64,000 bases of DNA from Lycocorax pyrrhopterus obiensis. Taxonomy: Eukaryota; Chordata; Aves; Passeriformes; Paradisaeidae. Positions 35,851-46,488 of the stretch are shown here, piece by piece. The stretch is taken from NCBI GenBank assembly GCA_014706295.1, contig JACSVZ010000002.1, positions 105,072,047-105,136,046 on the forward strand, in the 5' to 3' direction. Within the stretch, counting starts at the first letter, position 1; the number at the start of each line of letters is the position of its first letter. The position numbers were made by a program, and so were the translations under genes. The notes under the pieces were generated by a model. That model ran no database searches, was not told the DNA's origin, and was given only the letters and a program-made list of their open reading frames with translations.

Positions 35851-38800
35851 TTTAATTATAATTCAGAATCACTCCCATTTTCCATTACAGTTTAAAGTCT
35901 CTTCTCTATCAGGAGTTCCCATATATATCCATCATAAGCCATAAGTATATGAATTAGGTTACTGGCAGTTGATAGGTACATAGCTGGTCACCTATGGGAT
36001 GCATTAAAGTAGTCAGAGAATGCGGAGTCATTGACTTCTTTTCACTTCTTGTGTGGCTGAGAATTTATTAGTGGCCTACTGAAAGTCTGTTTCAGGTATC
36101 AGTCTTCCATCTGCCCTCTGTGAAGTAGATTTATCAGGGGTACACAGTAACAACAGCTGAAGAGAGCCTATCATATATCTTTCATTTTATTCACCTATTT
36201 TATTCCGATTTTATCCTTCTTAAGCTAAGAGATGGAGGCATCCAAGGCTGGATCATCTTTTACTGGTGGCATGCCAAAGTAGGATTTATTTTCAACAATA
36301 TTTCATCCTGCCAGTCTTTCCAACCATTTCAGGCATCCTCTCTCCTCCCATATTTATGAAACTATATATACAGCTTTCCTATGAGAAACCAGCTGCTTGA
36401 AAATGCTTGTGAATAACACATGAGCTGAGCTCCAAGTTCAAAACTGCCAGCCATGCAAAAAGTGTGCAGAGTAGAGACTTGGGCTGAAGCGTTTATCACG
36501 CTGTCCAGGCATCTGTCAGCTACCACGTATCAAGGCTTTCATTTGTCTTGTGCCTTCCATCACCGAACTAAAATATACATAGACAGATTTGTGTACAGAG
36601 AATGTAACAGAGCCCACGAAGGAGTGTTGCTGAATGCTGAACTGAAACGTGTTCCCGTGCAAATAAGCTGTGAGAAACAAGACAGACGGTTCTGGATGAC
36701 AGAAGTTAAAAACATTGGAGATTAGAGTATGAGAGACAGTTTAGTAGTTCCCAGTGCCTTGTTCATGTGTCTGACAGCTCTGGGAGTACAGAATGCCTGC
36801 CTGGTAGGGAATAATATTATGTATAAGAAAGCATGTTTGGAGATAGAGAAAAGCTGTTCTCCTTTTAGGGAAATATTTGCAAACCCTTCATAAAATTTGG
36901 AGCCTCAGTATTGATCAGAGCCCTGGCACAGGCAATACCAGAATTGTCCTGGACAAACAGGTGTGTATTTTTCTTCACGTGGCAGCTTTGTTTGGGCATC
37001 TGAAGTGCAATGATGCAGCCTAAAACAGAAGTGTGAACGCTGAGCAGGGAGCAGGCCGAGAAGGATGGCGTTGTGTCCAAGCCCTCCCCTGTCAGATCTC
37101 AGCTGGTTCTTGTGGGTTGCTGAACCACCCCAGAGCTTTCCTCCACTCCCTTACTCGTGGGCAGGGGCAGCAGTGAGGGTTGCTGCTCAGTGCCAAGCTG
37201 TTTGCAGGGTGCATGAGGTGCCCTGGGCAGGATCAGGGTTGGGGACCAAGATATCTATGTAGCCTCGTGAGTGCTGTGCCCCAGCAGGAGGGGTACTCGG
37301 GTGCCTGGTCAGAAACCATCTGAAAGGGTAACTGATTGATCACTCAACAGATGCTAATTCAGCATTGATTTTAAATTACCTCTCAGCAGATATTCTTTAG
37401 GGTTTTTTTCTGCCTGCCTCTCGGGTGGGCAGGGTCCTGCATGCACAGGATGCATTTCTGTAGGTACCAGCTGGATGAGCAACATCCTGTTGCTCGAAGT
37501 CCGGCTTCTATGGCAGCTACAAAGGAAAAAAAATCAAGGACCAAAAAAGAACTTGCATAAATCCTTTTCTTGAGAATAAGGGCAGTTAGCTGAGCTCTCC
37601 AGCATGGCACTGACAAGATGAGACAGCTGCCTTAGAGCCAGTGTGTTCAAACATGCTGCCGTTATCCTGTTACATGAATCAAAACCAGCACACACCAGCT
37701 TTCATCTGGATTTCATTATTGTGATTTATATCGTAGAGACTGTTGTCTCTCAGGAAGCAGCAGTATTCAGAGTTGGAGAGGGGGAGATTCTTATCAACAG
37801 GACAAAACTGACAAATCTCAGTGTTTAAAAATAACCATACCTCTTTACTGTTCTCAGTTTTAAGCTGCCTGCTTAGTCTCAAGCCTCTGAGTGCTTTGCT
37901 TTAAATGAAATTTTTTAAAAGAGCTTTTCTCCTTCCAAAGAGAATTTAGCTGAATTCTGGCAAAGCTCCCACAGGCTGGAGGAGTCCCAGGTAAAACAAG
38001 TTGGTGCCTGCAGAGCAGCCGTGGGGAAAGGTGCATCCCAGGGGGCTGCTGCTGCTGTGTGGCAGAGGCCAGGACTCGCTCCCCCTCTGCACAGTGGCCC
38101 CCAGAGCTGGGGTCACCCTGAAACTCCCTTGTTAGAGGTGAAAACAGCTGAAACTCACTCTCTGGCACAGCTTCTGCTGAGCCTGGAGGATGGACAGGCC
38201 CTCCCTCCACTGCTGTTCCCTTTCTCTTGGGAAGCAGTTTCTGTTGTGCACACAAGCAAGGGAAGAAGATAACCTGGAGAGAGCTCAAGGCAAGTTAATT
38301 AAGAGAAAACTATGAGCTCTGTGGTAATGAAGAACAAACAATGGGCAGTTAGGTTTGTAGTGAAGCAGGAAATAAGATGTCAGGTAGCTTTGCACAGTAG
38401 CACTGAGCTCACTGTATCTAGGATTGCCCAAGACAACCAAAAAATACTGGTAGTGACTAAAATCATCTTTACATTTAATAGGATGTATGTGCTTAGTGTC
38501 TCTTGACTCTGTAAGCAAGAGCAGCATGGACCCATGTTTCTGTACCCCACGTAGCAGACAGCAGTGGTCTAAATTAGAGGTGGCTTGTTTTAGTGTCCTC
38601 TTGTAGCAGTACCGAGAGGAAGCTTCTTAATACATAAAACTCCCAGCGTATCTGTACGTAAGCAGCACCCAGCTTGCTGATGATCCTTTGGCAACAATAC
38701 CAAGGAGTAGGCAGGCAGGCTGCAACATTCCAGGGAAAGAAAGGAGTAGTTGTTAAGATCTTAATTCTTCTGCTTTAGAGGGCTGAGCCCTGCCAGGTGA

Positions 38801-40595
38801 GACAAAGCACGTGAGAAGCTGTCTGCAGTGAAGGGCTGCACAGTGCATGCATACATCCTTCCGACCTCAGCAGGGTTAAAACCAGGCAGGCCCACACATT
38901 CCATTGAAGGCTTTCCCACCGATCCCGGGTAGGGCAAGGCTTCTCCTCCCTGTCTTTTCCTCTCTTCCTTTTTTTCAGGTGTGGCAGCACATTGCCTGCT
39001 TCAGCATCAAGGCAGCTTATGAATTTTTAACCTCAGGGGCACTGCACTGTCTGCCTGAACGTGCAGTCAGACTCATCCATGCACGTGCAGGGCAGCAGGT
39101 GTGGCTGAAGAGTGTTGATGTGGCAGAATGGCCCATGTTTTAAAACATGTGCATGACCATAACAGCACCCCGTGGCAAAAACTTGGTTTTTCCTCTCTAT
39201 TACAGTGTGTTTGCCTCAAATACTGCTGGGCACTATTCAGGGGAAACACATGCTCTGCTCTGTTTTAAATTCTTATAATTCCTAATAATTCAGTACCGTA
39301 TCTCCTAAATAAAGTGCAGGAAAAGTTAGGTGTGTTTACTCTCCTTCATGCTTATTTTGGAAACAGAGAACAACATGACTGGATAAAGGGAATTGTCTCC
39401 TTTCTCTCTAGAGCCATTGCACTTTGTATTCCCTGAGCCCTTCCATATATTATTTTAACGATTGAAAAAAGCCTGAAAGCATATGCAGTCAGTCTTTTTG
39501 GCTGATTTTGTTTCCCATGAGGGTATATTACAGCAGAGCTCCACCTTCTATAAAGGCATGCAGCAAGGGTTTTGCATGCCTCTTTCCACCTCTTGTTGTT
39601 TGGTGTTAACAGCCCTTTGCCGTAATACAAATTAATCAAAACCAGAAATTAGAAGGGAAGTATTATTTTACAAGCAGGAGAATGCTCTGCTGCTCTCCTA
39701 CATGCTTGAAGCTGGCAGGGAGCTGGATGCCTGGGGACTAGGCTGTTCCCCAGGTGCCCAAGCTGGGGCTCTTCTCCACTTCTGTCCACTTCTGCCAAAG
39801 CATGGAAGAGAATTGACATATTTCCGAAATAAAGGTTGGTTTGTTGTTGAGCTGGTAGATTTTGGCCAGGTGAGTGGTGACAGAGGATTTGGGCAAAGTG
39901 CTACCTGAACAAAGACTGAGGGAATGAGAGAAGTGCGGGCACCCACAGATGCAGGTGCTGTGTTGGCCAGGAGAGCCCTCTGCAACTTGGGGAGATTCCT
40001 TAGGTTGTAACAAAAAGGAACAGGATGCTCAAAGGAAATAGACTGTACACTTTGAATGTTGTCCTGACTCTTCTGTCCACTTACTGCCTAACTTAGCACA
40101 GCATTACTCCCTTCCGCTCTACTGAGTGACCTGCCATATAAGCTAATTACTTTTTTTATCATAAATGTATGCTGCAGCAGTCAAGAGTTTGTACCAGTGG
40201 TTTCTTTGAAGAATCACTTTGAGAGAAACTCACAAATGTGTCTCAGAACCACATGGAGGTGTGCACCAAAATCTGATCATCGTATCAGTTATTGTGATGA
40301 TTTTTTTTTTGTTTTACAAGACTTCTCAGGTAGGTTTCATCCAGCCACATATATCTTAAACTCACTCTTGGCAATACTTGGAGGATGCTAATGAGGTATG
40401 TATTGTTCAAAGTTGAACGGGTCACTTGTTTTGTCACTCACCAATAAAGAGATGCCTTATTTCAGACTTAATTTTCCTGTTTGCTGAAAGCATTGGGACT
40501 GACTGGCACTTATTTGGTATTCCTTGCTTCTGGGAATCGAGTAATCTTTTTTGTTACAAACTAAAAGAGTAATTCTCTCCTGACATGTGTTACAG

Positions 40596-40702
40596 ACCAC
40601 GGTCATAGACTACGTGAAGCCATCAGATCTCAAGAAAGACATGAATGAGACCTTTAAGGAGAAGTTCCCTCACATCAAGCTAACCCTCAGTAAAATAAGA
40701 AG
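40596..40702 (+). CDS. CABLES1: CABLES1 exon 8 (107 nt, phase 0-2)
   Basis: The acceptor is tgtgttacag and the donor is AG followed by gtacgt. The exon encodes local residues 202-236 plus two bases of Ser237: [20 protein letters not shown], then [15 protein letters not shown]. It is identical to human CABLES1 as far as I recall. It opens the C-terminal region, where the Lys-rich helix-forming stretch before the cyclin box begins. The complete conservation fits its use as a Cdk-contacting surface, which is inference from the family. Confidence 0.98.
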
Positions 40703-41619
40703 GTACGTTGCAAAGCTCGATAAGGCTGCAACGTGATGCAGCTGTCTCACATGTCAGTGCAATTCTTGCTGTTCGTGGGGGGAAGCACAGCACTGATTGA
40801 TCTTCCAGGAGCAGTGACCAGCAGAGGTGCAGAGTAAGTCAGATGATTACTTTGATTACTGGGATGAGTAAACAGGATAGAGGAATGTGCAAGCACGCAC
40901 TGGTCAGGTGTCAAACACAGCGTCTAACATCATGAGGATGAGAGCTGGGCATGCACTATATTAAAATACCCAGAAAAATAACACAACAGAGTCTCTAAGC
41001 TCTTGGCAATTAGCTTAAAAAGAGACTGAGGAAAGAGAAGTGCTGACTTTTGTGCCTTGGCCAGAGGCAAAAAGAGTAGTTGGCTTCACAGCAAAGTTGT
41101 AATATTCCATCTCTGTTTCCAGTGTAGCAGGCTAGACATATTGCTCCACTGAAGTAATGATAATTTCATTTGACCCTAGTGGCCAGAAGGACACTGAGCC
41201 ACACTGCTCTGTAACCAGAGAGTGCTGCAGTACATGGACAGAACTGTCAGTTTGGATTTGACCAACCATAACCAGCAGCAAAAGCTGCATACAGAGCACC
41301 AGTAATCAAAATGTTATTACTAAACAAATGATATGCAACACAGGACTTCTGATGAAATATTGTTGCTAAAAATGTCAGAGCTTTTTTGGTTGCTTTTATA
41401 GCTTGACACAACTGTCTGTTGGGGGCAGTGAGGGGGAAGGGTGACGTAAATATGTGCTGTGAAATGTGCCCCCAAAACAGCATAAAGATATCTGCCCAGT
41501 AAATTATGTTTTCCTTCCATTTGACTAAGCAGGAATCTCTGAAAGCCTGGCTCTTGGGGTGAAATGAGAAATGCTTTAAAACTCATCTCACAGCGTACTT
41601 GTCTGGTCTCTTTACTCAG
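40703..41619 (+). other. CABLES1: CABLES1 intron 8
   Basis: This is a 917 nt intron between the two N-terminal exons of the cyclin-box-like domain. Nothing beyond ordinary intronic sequence is recognised. Confidence 0.9.
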
Positions 41620-41827
41620 CTTGAAGAGAGAAATGCGCAAGCTCGCTCAAGAAGAATGTGGCTTTGAAGAGCCCACAGTGGCCATGGCCTTTGTCTACTT
41701 TGAGAAGCTCGCTCTCAAGGGGAAGCTGAACAAGCAGAATAGAAAGCTTTGTGCTGGAGCTTGTGTTCTTTTAGCAGCCAAAATTGGCAGTGACCTCAGA
41801 AAACACGAAGTGAAGCATCTTATAGAT
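41620..41827 (+). CDS. CABLES1: CABLES1 exon 9 (208 nt, phase 2-0), core of cyclin-box-like domain
   Basis: The acceptor is ctctttactcag and the donor is GAT followed by gtacgt. The exon completes Ser237 and encodes local residues 238-306. Key runs are LKREMRKLAQEECGFEEPTV, AMAFVYFEKLALKGKLNKQN, RKLCAGACVLLAAKIGSDLR and KHEVKHLID. The AFVYFEKL...KLNKQNRKLCAGACVLLAAKI pattern is the cyclin-fold signature: a helix with paired Phe and Tyr, a basic turn, and a small-residue helix like the one that packs in cyclins. It is the longest exon in the window. Changes from remembered human sequence are Glu/Asp, Phe/Leu and Arg/Lys. Confidence 0.98.
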
Positions 41828-43366
41828 GTACGTATCCATAGGTTTCTGGTGTTCCATCTACATTAAGTGCCAGTGTGTGGTCTGTGCAAGCCTCTTTGTC
41901 AGTGGACATGCTCTCCCTCAGGCTTACAGATGTACAGCCAGCTAAATATCTTTTTTTGTTACACGTTTTTGTGGCAGTAGTAGTGATCAATGTCACTGCA
42001 GAGGCGTGGGAAGCTTGTTTGATGGGATAGAAGGCCCTGGTGTCAGATACTGAGAGGTTTGAGATTTATCTGACCATCATTCTGTCAATACAAGGTAAAA
42101 GGTGAACCCTCAGGAAATTAATTTTGCTTTTAATTATGTTTTCAAGAGTTCCAGTAAGGATTCTCCTTTGAGAATTAAATATAGGTACTAATTTCAGATG
42201 GGGTCCAATACACATTTGGATTTCTTTTATCAAGTTCAGCTTTTAGGCAAGAAAACCTAAGGAGGTGTTCCCATTAGAACACCTCACTCCGGATGTTTTT
42301 TGTAGAGTAAGGGGTTTGGTCTTCCACCTGCTCCATATGAAAGAGCTAACATGGGAGAGTGTTACACCATAGTCCTTTGCAAGCACCGAGGTACCAATCT
42401 GATTTAATGCTACAGAAGGTTAGGTCGGTATCTGGGTGTGTGGCTACAACCAGATCACTCAATGGAATAAACATGGGATCATGGGTGGGGGGCAAAACGG
42501 GCCTCATGCCCTCCTCCCACAGTCACAGAGCTGGGTTGGCAGTCAGTTTGTTAGAAAGCCCTCTGAATGACCACAAAAAAAATCAGCCAAGTGAGAATTG
42601 GAAGATCTGGCCTCTCTTGCTGTCTTGAAGCATTGGTCCAGAGAAGTAGCAAGCCAGGGAGATCCTAAGAAGAGGATGAGGGGGGAAATATCCCTGAGCA
42701 ACTGGTTGCCTACTCGTAGCATCCAAATCCAGCGAAAGCAGCAGAGCATATGGGAGGTTTAGTACATCACAGCACAAAACCGACTATAAAACCCATCTCA
42801 TCCCCCTTGAGGATAGCAGCTTCTATTACTCACTGTTCTTATGGTTACTGCAGATGACACCTTCTGCCTCTGAGGTATTAAGATCAAATTGTGGCAAAAA
42901 TAATTTTCCCAATAGGGCATTGTAGCACAGTCTAATGCTGACAGGAAAATTAGTGATTTCAAGCAGTGCAGGAAATTTATGAACAATTACAAGATGCATG
43001 TCTTCCATTACACAAGTGATTTTGATGTTTGCATGAAGCCAGGAATTTCCTGTTGCTGCAGTGGTAATCACTGTGATCAGTAGGAGATGTATCTGCTGGC
43101 AGTGGAATGAGTGAAATGACGAACGTGTCAGAAATAGCATGGCTGGCTGAGCTTTATGAGTTCACCTTCACAGTAAGGATCCAGTACATCCAGTTCACAC
43201 AGCTCTGATTTTCCAAACCTAGGGCTGTGCAAGTCAATCAGGACAGAAGTTTAATGAGAGCAGCACGCGTGTTTTGAATAATGTCATTTGTGGGAAAGCA
43301 CTAGAAAGGCAAACCCTCATTCCATTTTTTTTCAATTTATTTTTTGCCCCTCGGCTGTGGTTGCAG
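41828..43366 (+). other. CABLES1: CABLES1 intron 9
   Basis: This is a 1.54 kb intron before the terminal exon. Its 3' end has a T-rich stretch (43324-43347) and a ttgcag acceptor. No repeat or gene is recognised in the remainder. Confidence 0.9.
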
Positions 43367-43507
43367 AAACTGGAAGAGAAGTTCCGGCTGAACAGGCGAG
43401 AGCTGATCGCCTTCGAGTTCCCGGTGCTGGTGGCCTTGGAGTTTGCTCTCCACCTTCCCGAGCACGAAGTGATGCCGCACTACAGACGCTTGGTGCAGAA
43501 CTCCTAG
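43367..43507 (+). CDS. CABLES1: CABLES1 exon 10, C-terminal coding part and stop
   Basis: The exon encodes local residues 307-352 and a TAG stop at 43505-43507: [40 protein letters not shown] and RLVQNS. It completes the cyclin-box-like domain; the [20 protein letters not shown] helix-loop segment matches the human C-terminus as remembered, with only Asn for Ser near the end (QNS versus QSS). The exon is noticeably GC-richer than the flanking intron. It continues into the 3' UTR without a further splice site that would be needed for coding. Confidence 0.98.
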   Translation, partial: KLEEKFRLNRRELIAFEFPVLVALEFALHLPEHEVMPHYRRLVQNS

Positions 43508-44028
43508 CGCTGGCTGCCCTGCGGGGAAGGGCTCCCGACTGTTCCCGCTTGGCTCTCCCGAGCCACAGTTACTACTGGAAATGCAAAATCAGACTCCTAA
43601 CACTTTGCGCTCTCTCTCCCCCCAAAAACAGTTTTCTGGCTACATACAGGAAACACTGCTTCGACTCTCGGCTTTGACGAATTTATGTATCGTTACTTTC
43701 TCAAAGCAGGTGAAGACTGAGCTGTTGGTAAATAGTTCATGTGCTGAAACTGGGTGGCAACTGACCCTACCTGTAGGGACTACAGCTATAAAAGTAGGCA
43801 GAAAATAGAAGGGCAGCCTCCATGACCACCCCTCTCTCCATCACACAAACCCTGGAAGCCCACTGAGTGCATTCTCGTAGCGCTTTTTCTACAGACCTGC
43901 TGCAAATTCCAAGAGGACTTCTTAAAGTGAAAAAGCTTTTAAAGAAGATACCTTCACTGTGTCAAAAAGAATGTGCCAATCTATTTTTGTATCAGCAATT
44001 GAAAGTGCACTTTTTCCTGTGGGGTATT

Positions 44029-44060
44029 TGTGTGTGTATCCGTGTGTGTGTGCGTGTGCG
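44029..44060. repeat. (TG)n-rich run in CABLES1 3' UTR
   Basis: An interrupted run of TG and CG dinucleotides that in RNA would be UG-rich. Confidence 0.85.
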
Positions 44061-45505
44061 ACACCGAACTGATCTCAGTCCAGGTGGTTGGCTTAGCTGT
44101 TTCCAAGTGTATCAGTTACTGATGGTGAAGATCAAGGTGACCTTACACGTTTACTTCTTGAAAAACGTAACTACTGGAAAAGTGGTAAATGGGATCATTT
44201 TTGGACACTTGGGTATTTTTTATTCTCTGATCTTTCCAACATTGTACCTTTGAAAGGATTACACTACTACTGCTGCGAGAGAAGGATCAGCAACTGACCT
44301 TAAGTTTTCAGTCATGTTTGTGGTAAAGATGAAAGCATTAGTATAAGATTTCCATGTCATGTTTTTTAAAAATATCTTGTGTTAAGCCACATGCATATTT
44401 TTAACCTTCGCACTTTTCCCACTGTGGAGATGGTTAGACTTGCACTCTGTAGTGTTGTATTTCTGTGCTCTATGTTAGAGTGCGTAATAAGCACATTTAT
44501 TGTGCTCTATCTTAAAACAGTGTTTTATTAAAAAAAAAAAAGAGTAGGGCTCAGCAGTATAACGGGTGTCTTCAGGCTCCAACAGCAGGGGCATCAGCCA
44601 TTATAGTTTTGGGGTTTTAATTAGGATTGACTGTGCAAAACCTAAAATCTGTGCGCATTGAGATTCAGTTCCTTTAGACATTGCAGTACTGGAGTTTTAT
44701 GGTAAAACATCTTGCAGCTTCCCTGGTTCTGACTGGACACCCAGAAAGCTTAAAGGCTTTATCCAAGCTCCTGATGCTATATCCACACTAAGCTAATGCC
44801 ATGCTGATGGACATTGTTCAATTGCTGTTATCATGTGGGATTCCACCCCTGTCCAATCTTCCTTTGTGCTGGTTCACTTAACAAGCCTTGCCCTCAGTGT
44901 GCCCCACATGGATCCGCTAAATTCAAGTTATTACATTTGTGGTAATTACAAAATGAATAATAGTCTCAACTGTGAGATTTCAGCTGAAGCCTTACCTCTC
45001 TAAGTTTGGGAGTGCTTGCTCAGAGTATGGAAAGGGCTTGTGAGCAGAACGTAGAGAAGTGGGACATATCAGAGGATGCAGACACACTAATGCTTACTTT
45101 CTTTTGCTCTTACTTTAATCAGTTTTATTATTTCCTTCAGTTAGGCCAGGAAACATCCAGTTTCTTTACCAGCTTTGACTCCTTTAAATTCTAGTATGAA
45201 AAAAGCCTGCATACAATTGCTCTACAGGATCTGGAAAGGTTACATGTCAGGACAAATGGGAATTTGTTTGATGCTATTGCTTTCCCCCCATTCTAAGGGG
45301 GAGGGTGACTATGCTAGCTTACAGTTACTATTGATATTTACCTGATTACTGATATAGATACATTCCAACAGGATTGGGGAGGAGGGGGTAAAGAGAAAAG
45401 TGTGCACTTAAACCTTCCCAGTGTAACGTCCCATGTCGCTGCAACCCATGCGTCACTCAGCCAGCTGCGAAGTTAGGGGAGGAGGGCCCTTGACAGCACT
45501 CTTAC

Positions 45506-45530
45506 TCCCTCCTCCTCCTTCTCCTTCTCC
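45506..45530. repeat. CCT/CTT triplet run in CABLES1 3' UTR
   Basis: A pyrimidine-only stretch of CCT and CTT triplets, which could bind PTB-type proteins in RNA. Confidence 0.8.
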
Positions 45531-45704
45531 TGGCCCCCACACAGCCAAGAAACAGTGGAGCCAAGAGCCTGGAGCACACCTGGAGCCTGCTGGTTTATTC
45601 AGACCGAAAGGCAGTGGGCGTAGTGTGGACCTACAATCCAAAACAGTCTGTGGGTCAGCTAGGAGGGCTTCCACCCTTGGTCGTGTCCCTTTCCACCCAG
45701 ATTG

Positions 45705-45712
45705 TGTATATA
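45705..45712 (+). promoter_or_regulatory. Pumilio-type element in CABLES1 3' UTR
   Basis: TGTATATA fits the UGUANAUA consensus bound by Pumilio proteins, which usually reduce mRNA stability or translation. One 8-mer can occur by chance in 3 kb. Confidence 0.3.
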
Positions 45713-46109
45713 CGTTCAAGATTCGTTTCTGATTGCAGAGATCTGTTTCTAATAGCGACCACTCAAGGCTGAGCAGAAGCTTTACCTTTCCATGTAGGCT
45801 TCTACCTTTTGCTTTTGAGTCTGATTTTTTTCTTATATTGCTTTATAGCATTGCAGGGAAAAAAGCAAATTGTGATTGCAAGATGCAGACTAAAGAATGA
45901 CAGTCTTACAGTAGTCTTTAGAGACGCTGCTGAATCATGATGTCACATCTTTCGTCTTCTGTGCTGCTACCCAGCCCTGACCTACAGTTTACACAGATTT
46001 CTGGGATGAAATCTGATTGCTGGAGACTTTCTCCTTTTCATTGTTATCGCTGTTGTTTTGGGGGTGGAAAAGGGGTTCAGAGTGATGTTCAGTTACAGTT
46101 TGAATGTGG

Positions 46110-46115
46110 AATAAA
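46110..46115 (+). terminator. CABLES1: Proximal polyadenylation signal candidate of CABLES1
   Basis: A single AATAAA lies 370 nt upstream of the distal pair, followed by a GGTGGTGATG stretch. It could give a slightly shorter 3' UTR. Confidence 0.4.
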
Positions 46116-46478
46116 CACTTAAGGTGGTGATGATATTGCACTGTTCACTTAGGAACGTATATAAAGCCATATGTTGCTAGATCTCAGAGCACAAAGCTTG
46201 GTCAGTACAATTATGATTAGGACAATGGGCAGGATCTGCCCCCCTTTTCTGCCCAACCCTGGGAAAATTCAGGCTGAAGAGGTAGAGAAAATCTGTACCA
46301 AACAAAAACATGTTGATTGTTTTCCTTCGTCTTACATGGCAATGAGTGTTGATTTACAAATGATTTTAGGTTCAACTTTAAATAGTTTGGGAAAATAATC
46401 CATTCCATATAACTTGTTCTGTTTTGAAATTATATACCGTACACTCTACCATGCAGAGTTTATTCCTTTTCTAAAAAA

Positions 46479-46488
46479 AATAAATAAA
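46479..46488 (+). terminator. CABLES1: Distal polyadenylation signal of CABLES1 (overlapping AATAAATAAA)
   Basis: Two overlapping AATAAA hexamers are followed at about 20-80 nt by a GT- and T-rich stretch (ttgttgtgtctctcat, then tctgtatgtg) typical of a downstream element. This makes it the best cleavage signal after the stop codon. Confidence 0.7.

Larger units (their letters stand above)
31239..40595 (+). other. CABLES1: CABLES1 intron 7
   Basis: This 9.36 kb intron holds a C14 tract (32097-32110), a T20 tract (34342-34361), a GC-rich block with TAAT motifs at 33.54-33.90 kb and an AT-rich, possibly conserved block at 35.56-35.85 kb. I see no additional exon; open frames up to about 142 codons (for example 37.86-38.29 kb, - strand) have no recognisable homology or splice frame. 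Confidence 0.85.

Noticed and set aside
45433..45732. 99-codon open frame in the CABLES1 3' UTR
   Set aside because: It is driven by the pyrimidine triplet run and overlaps an open frame on the other strand; no coding signal is seen.
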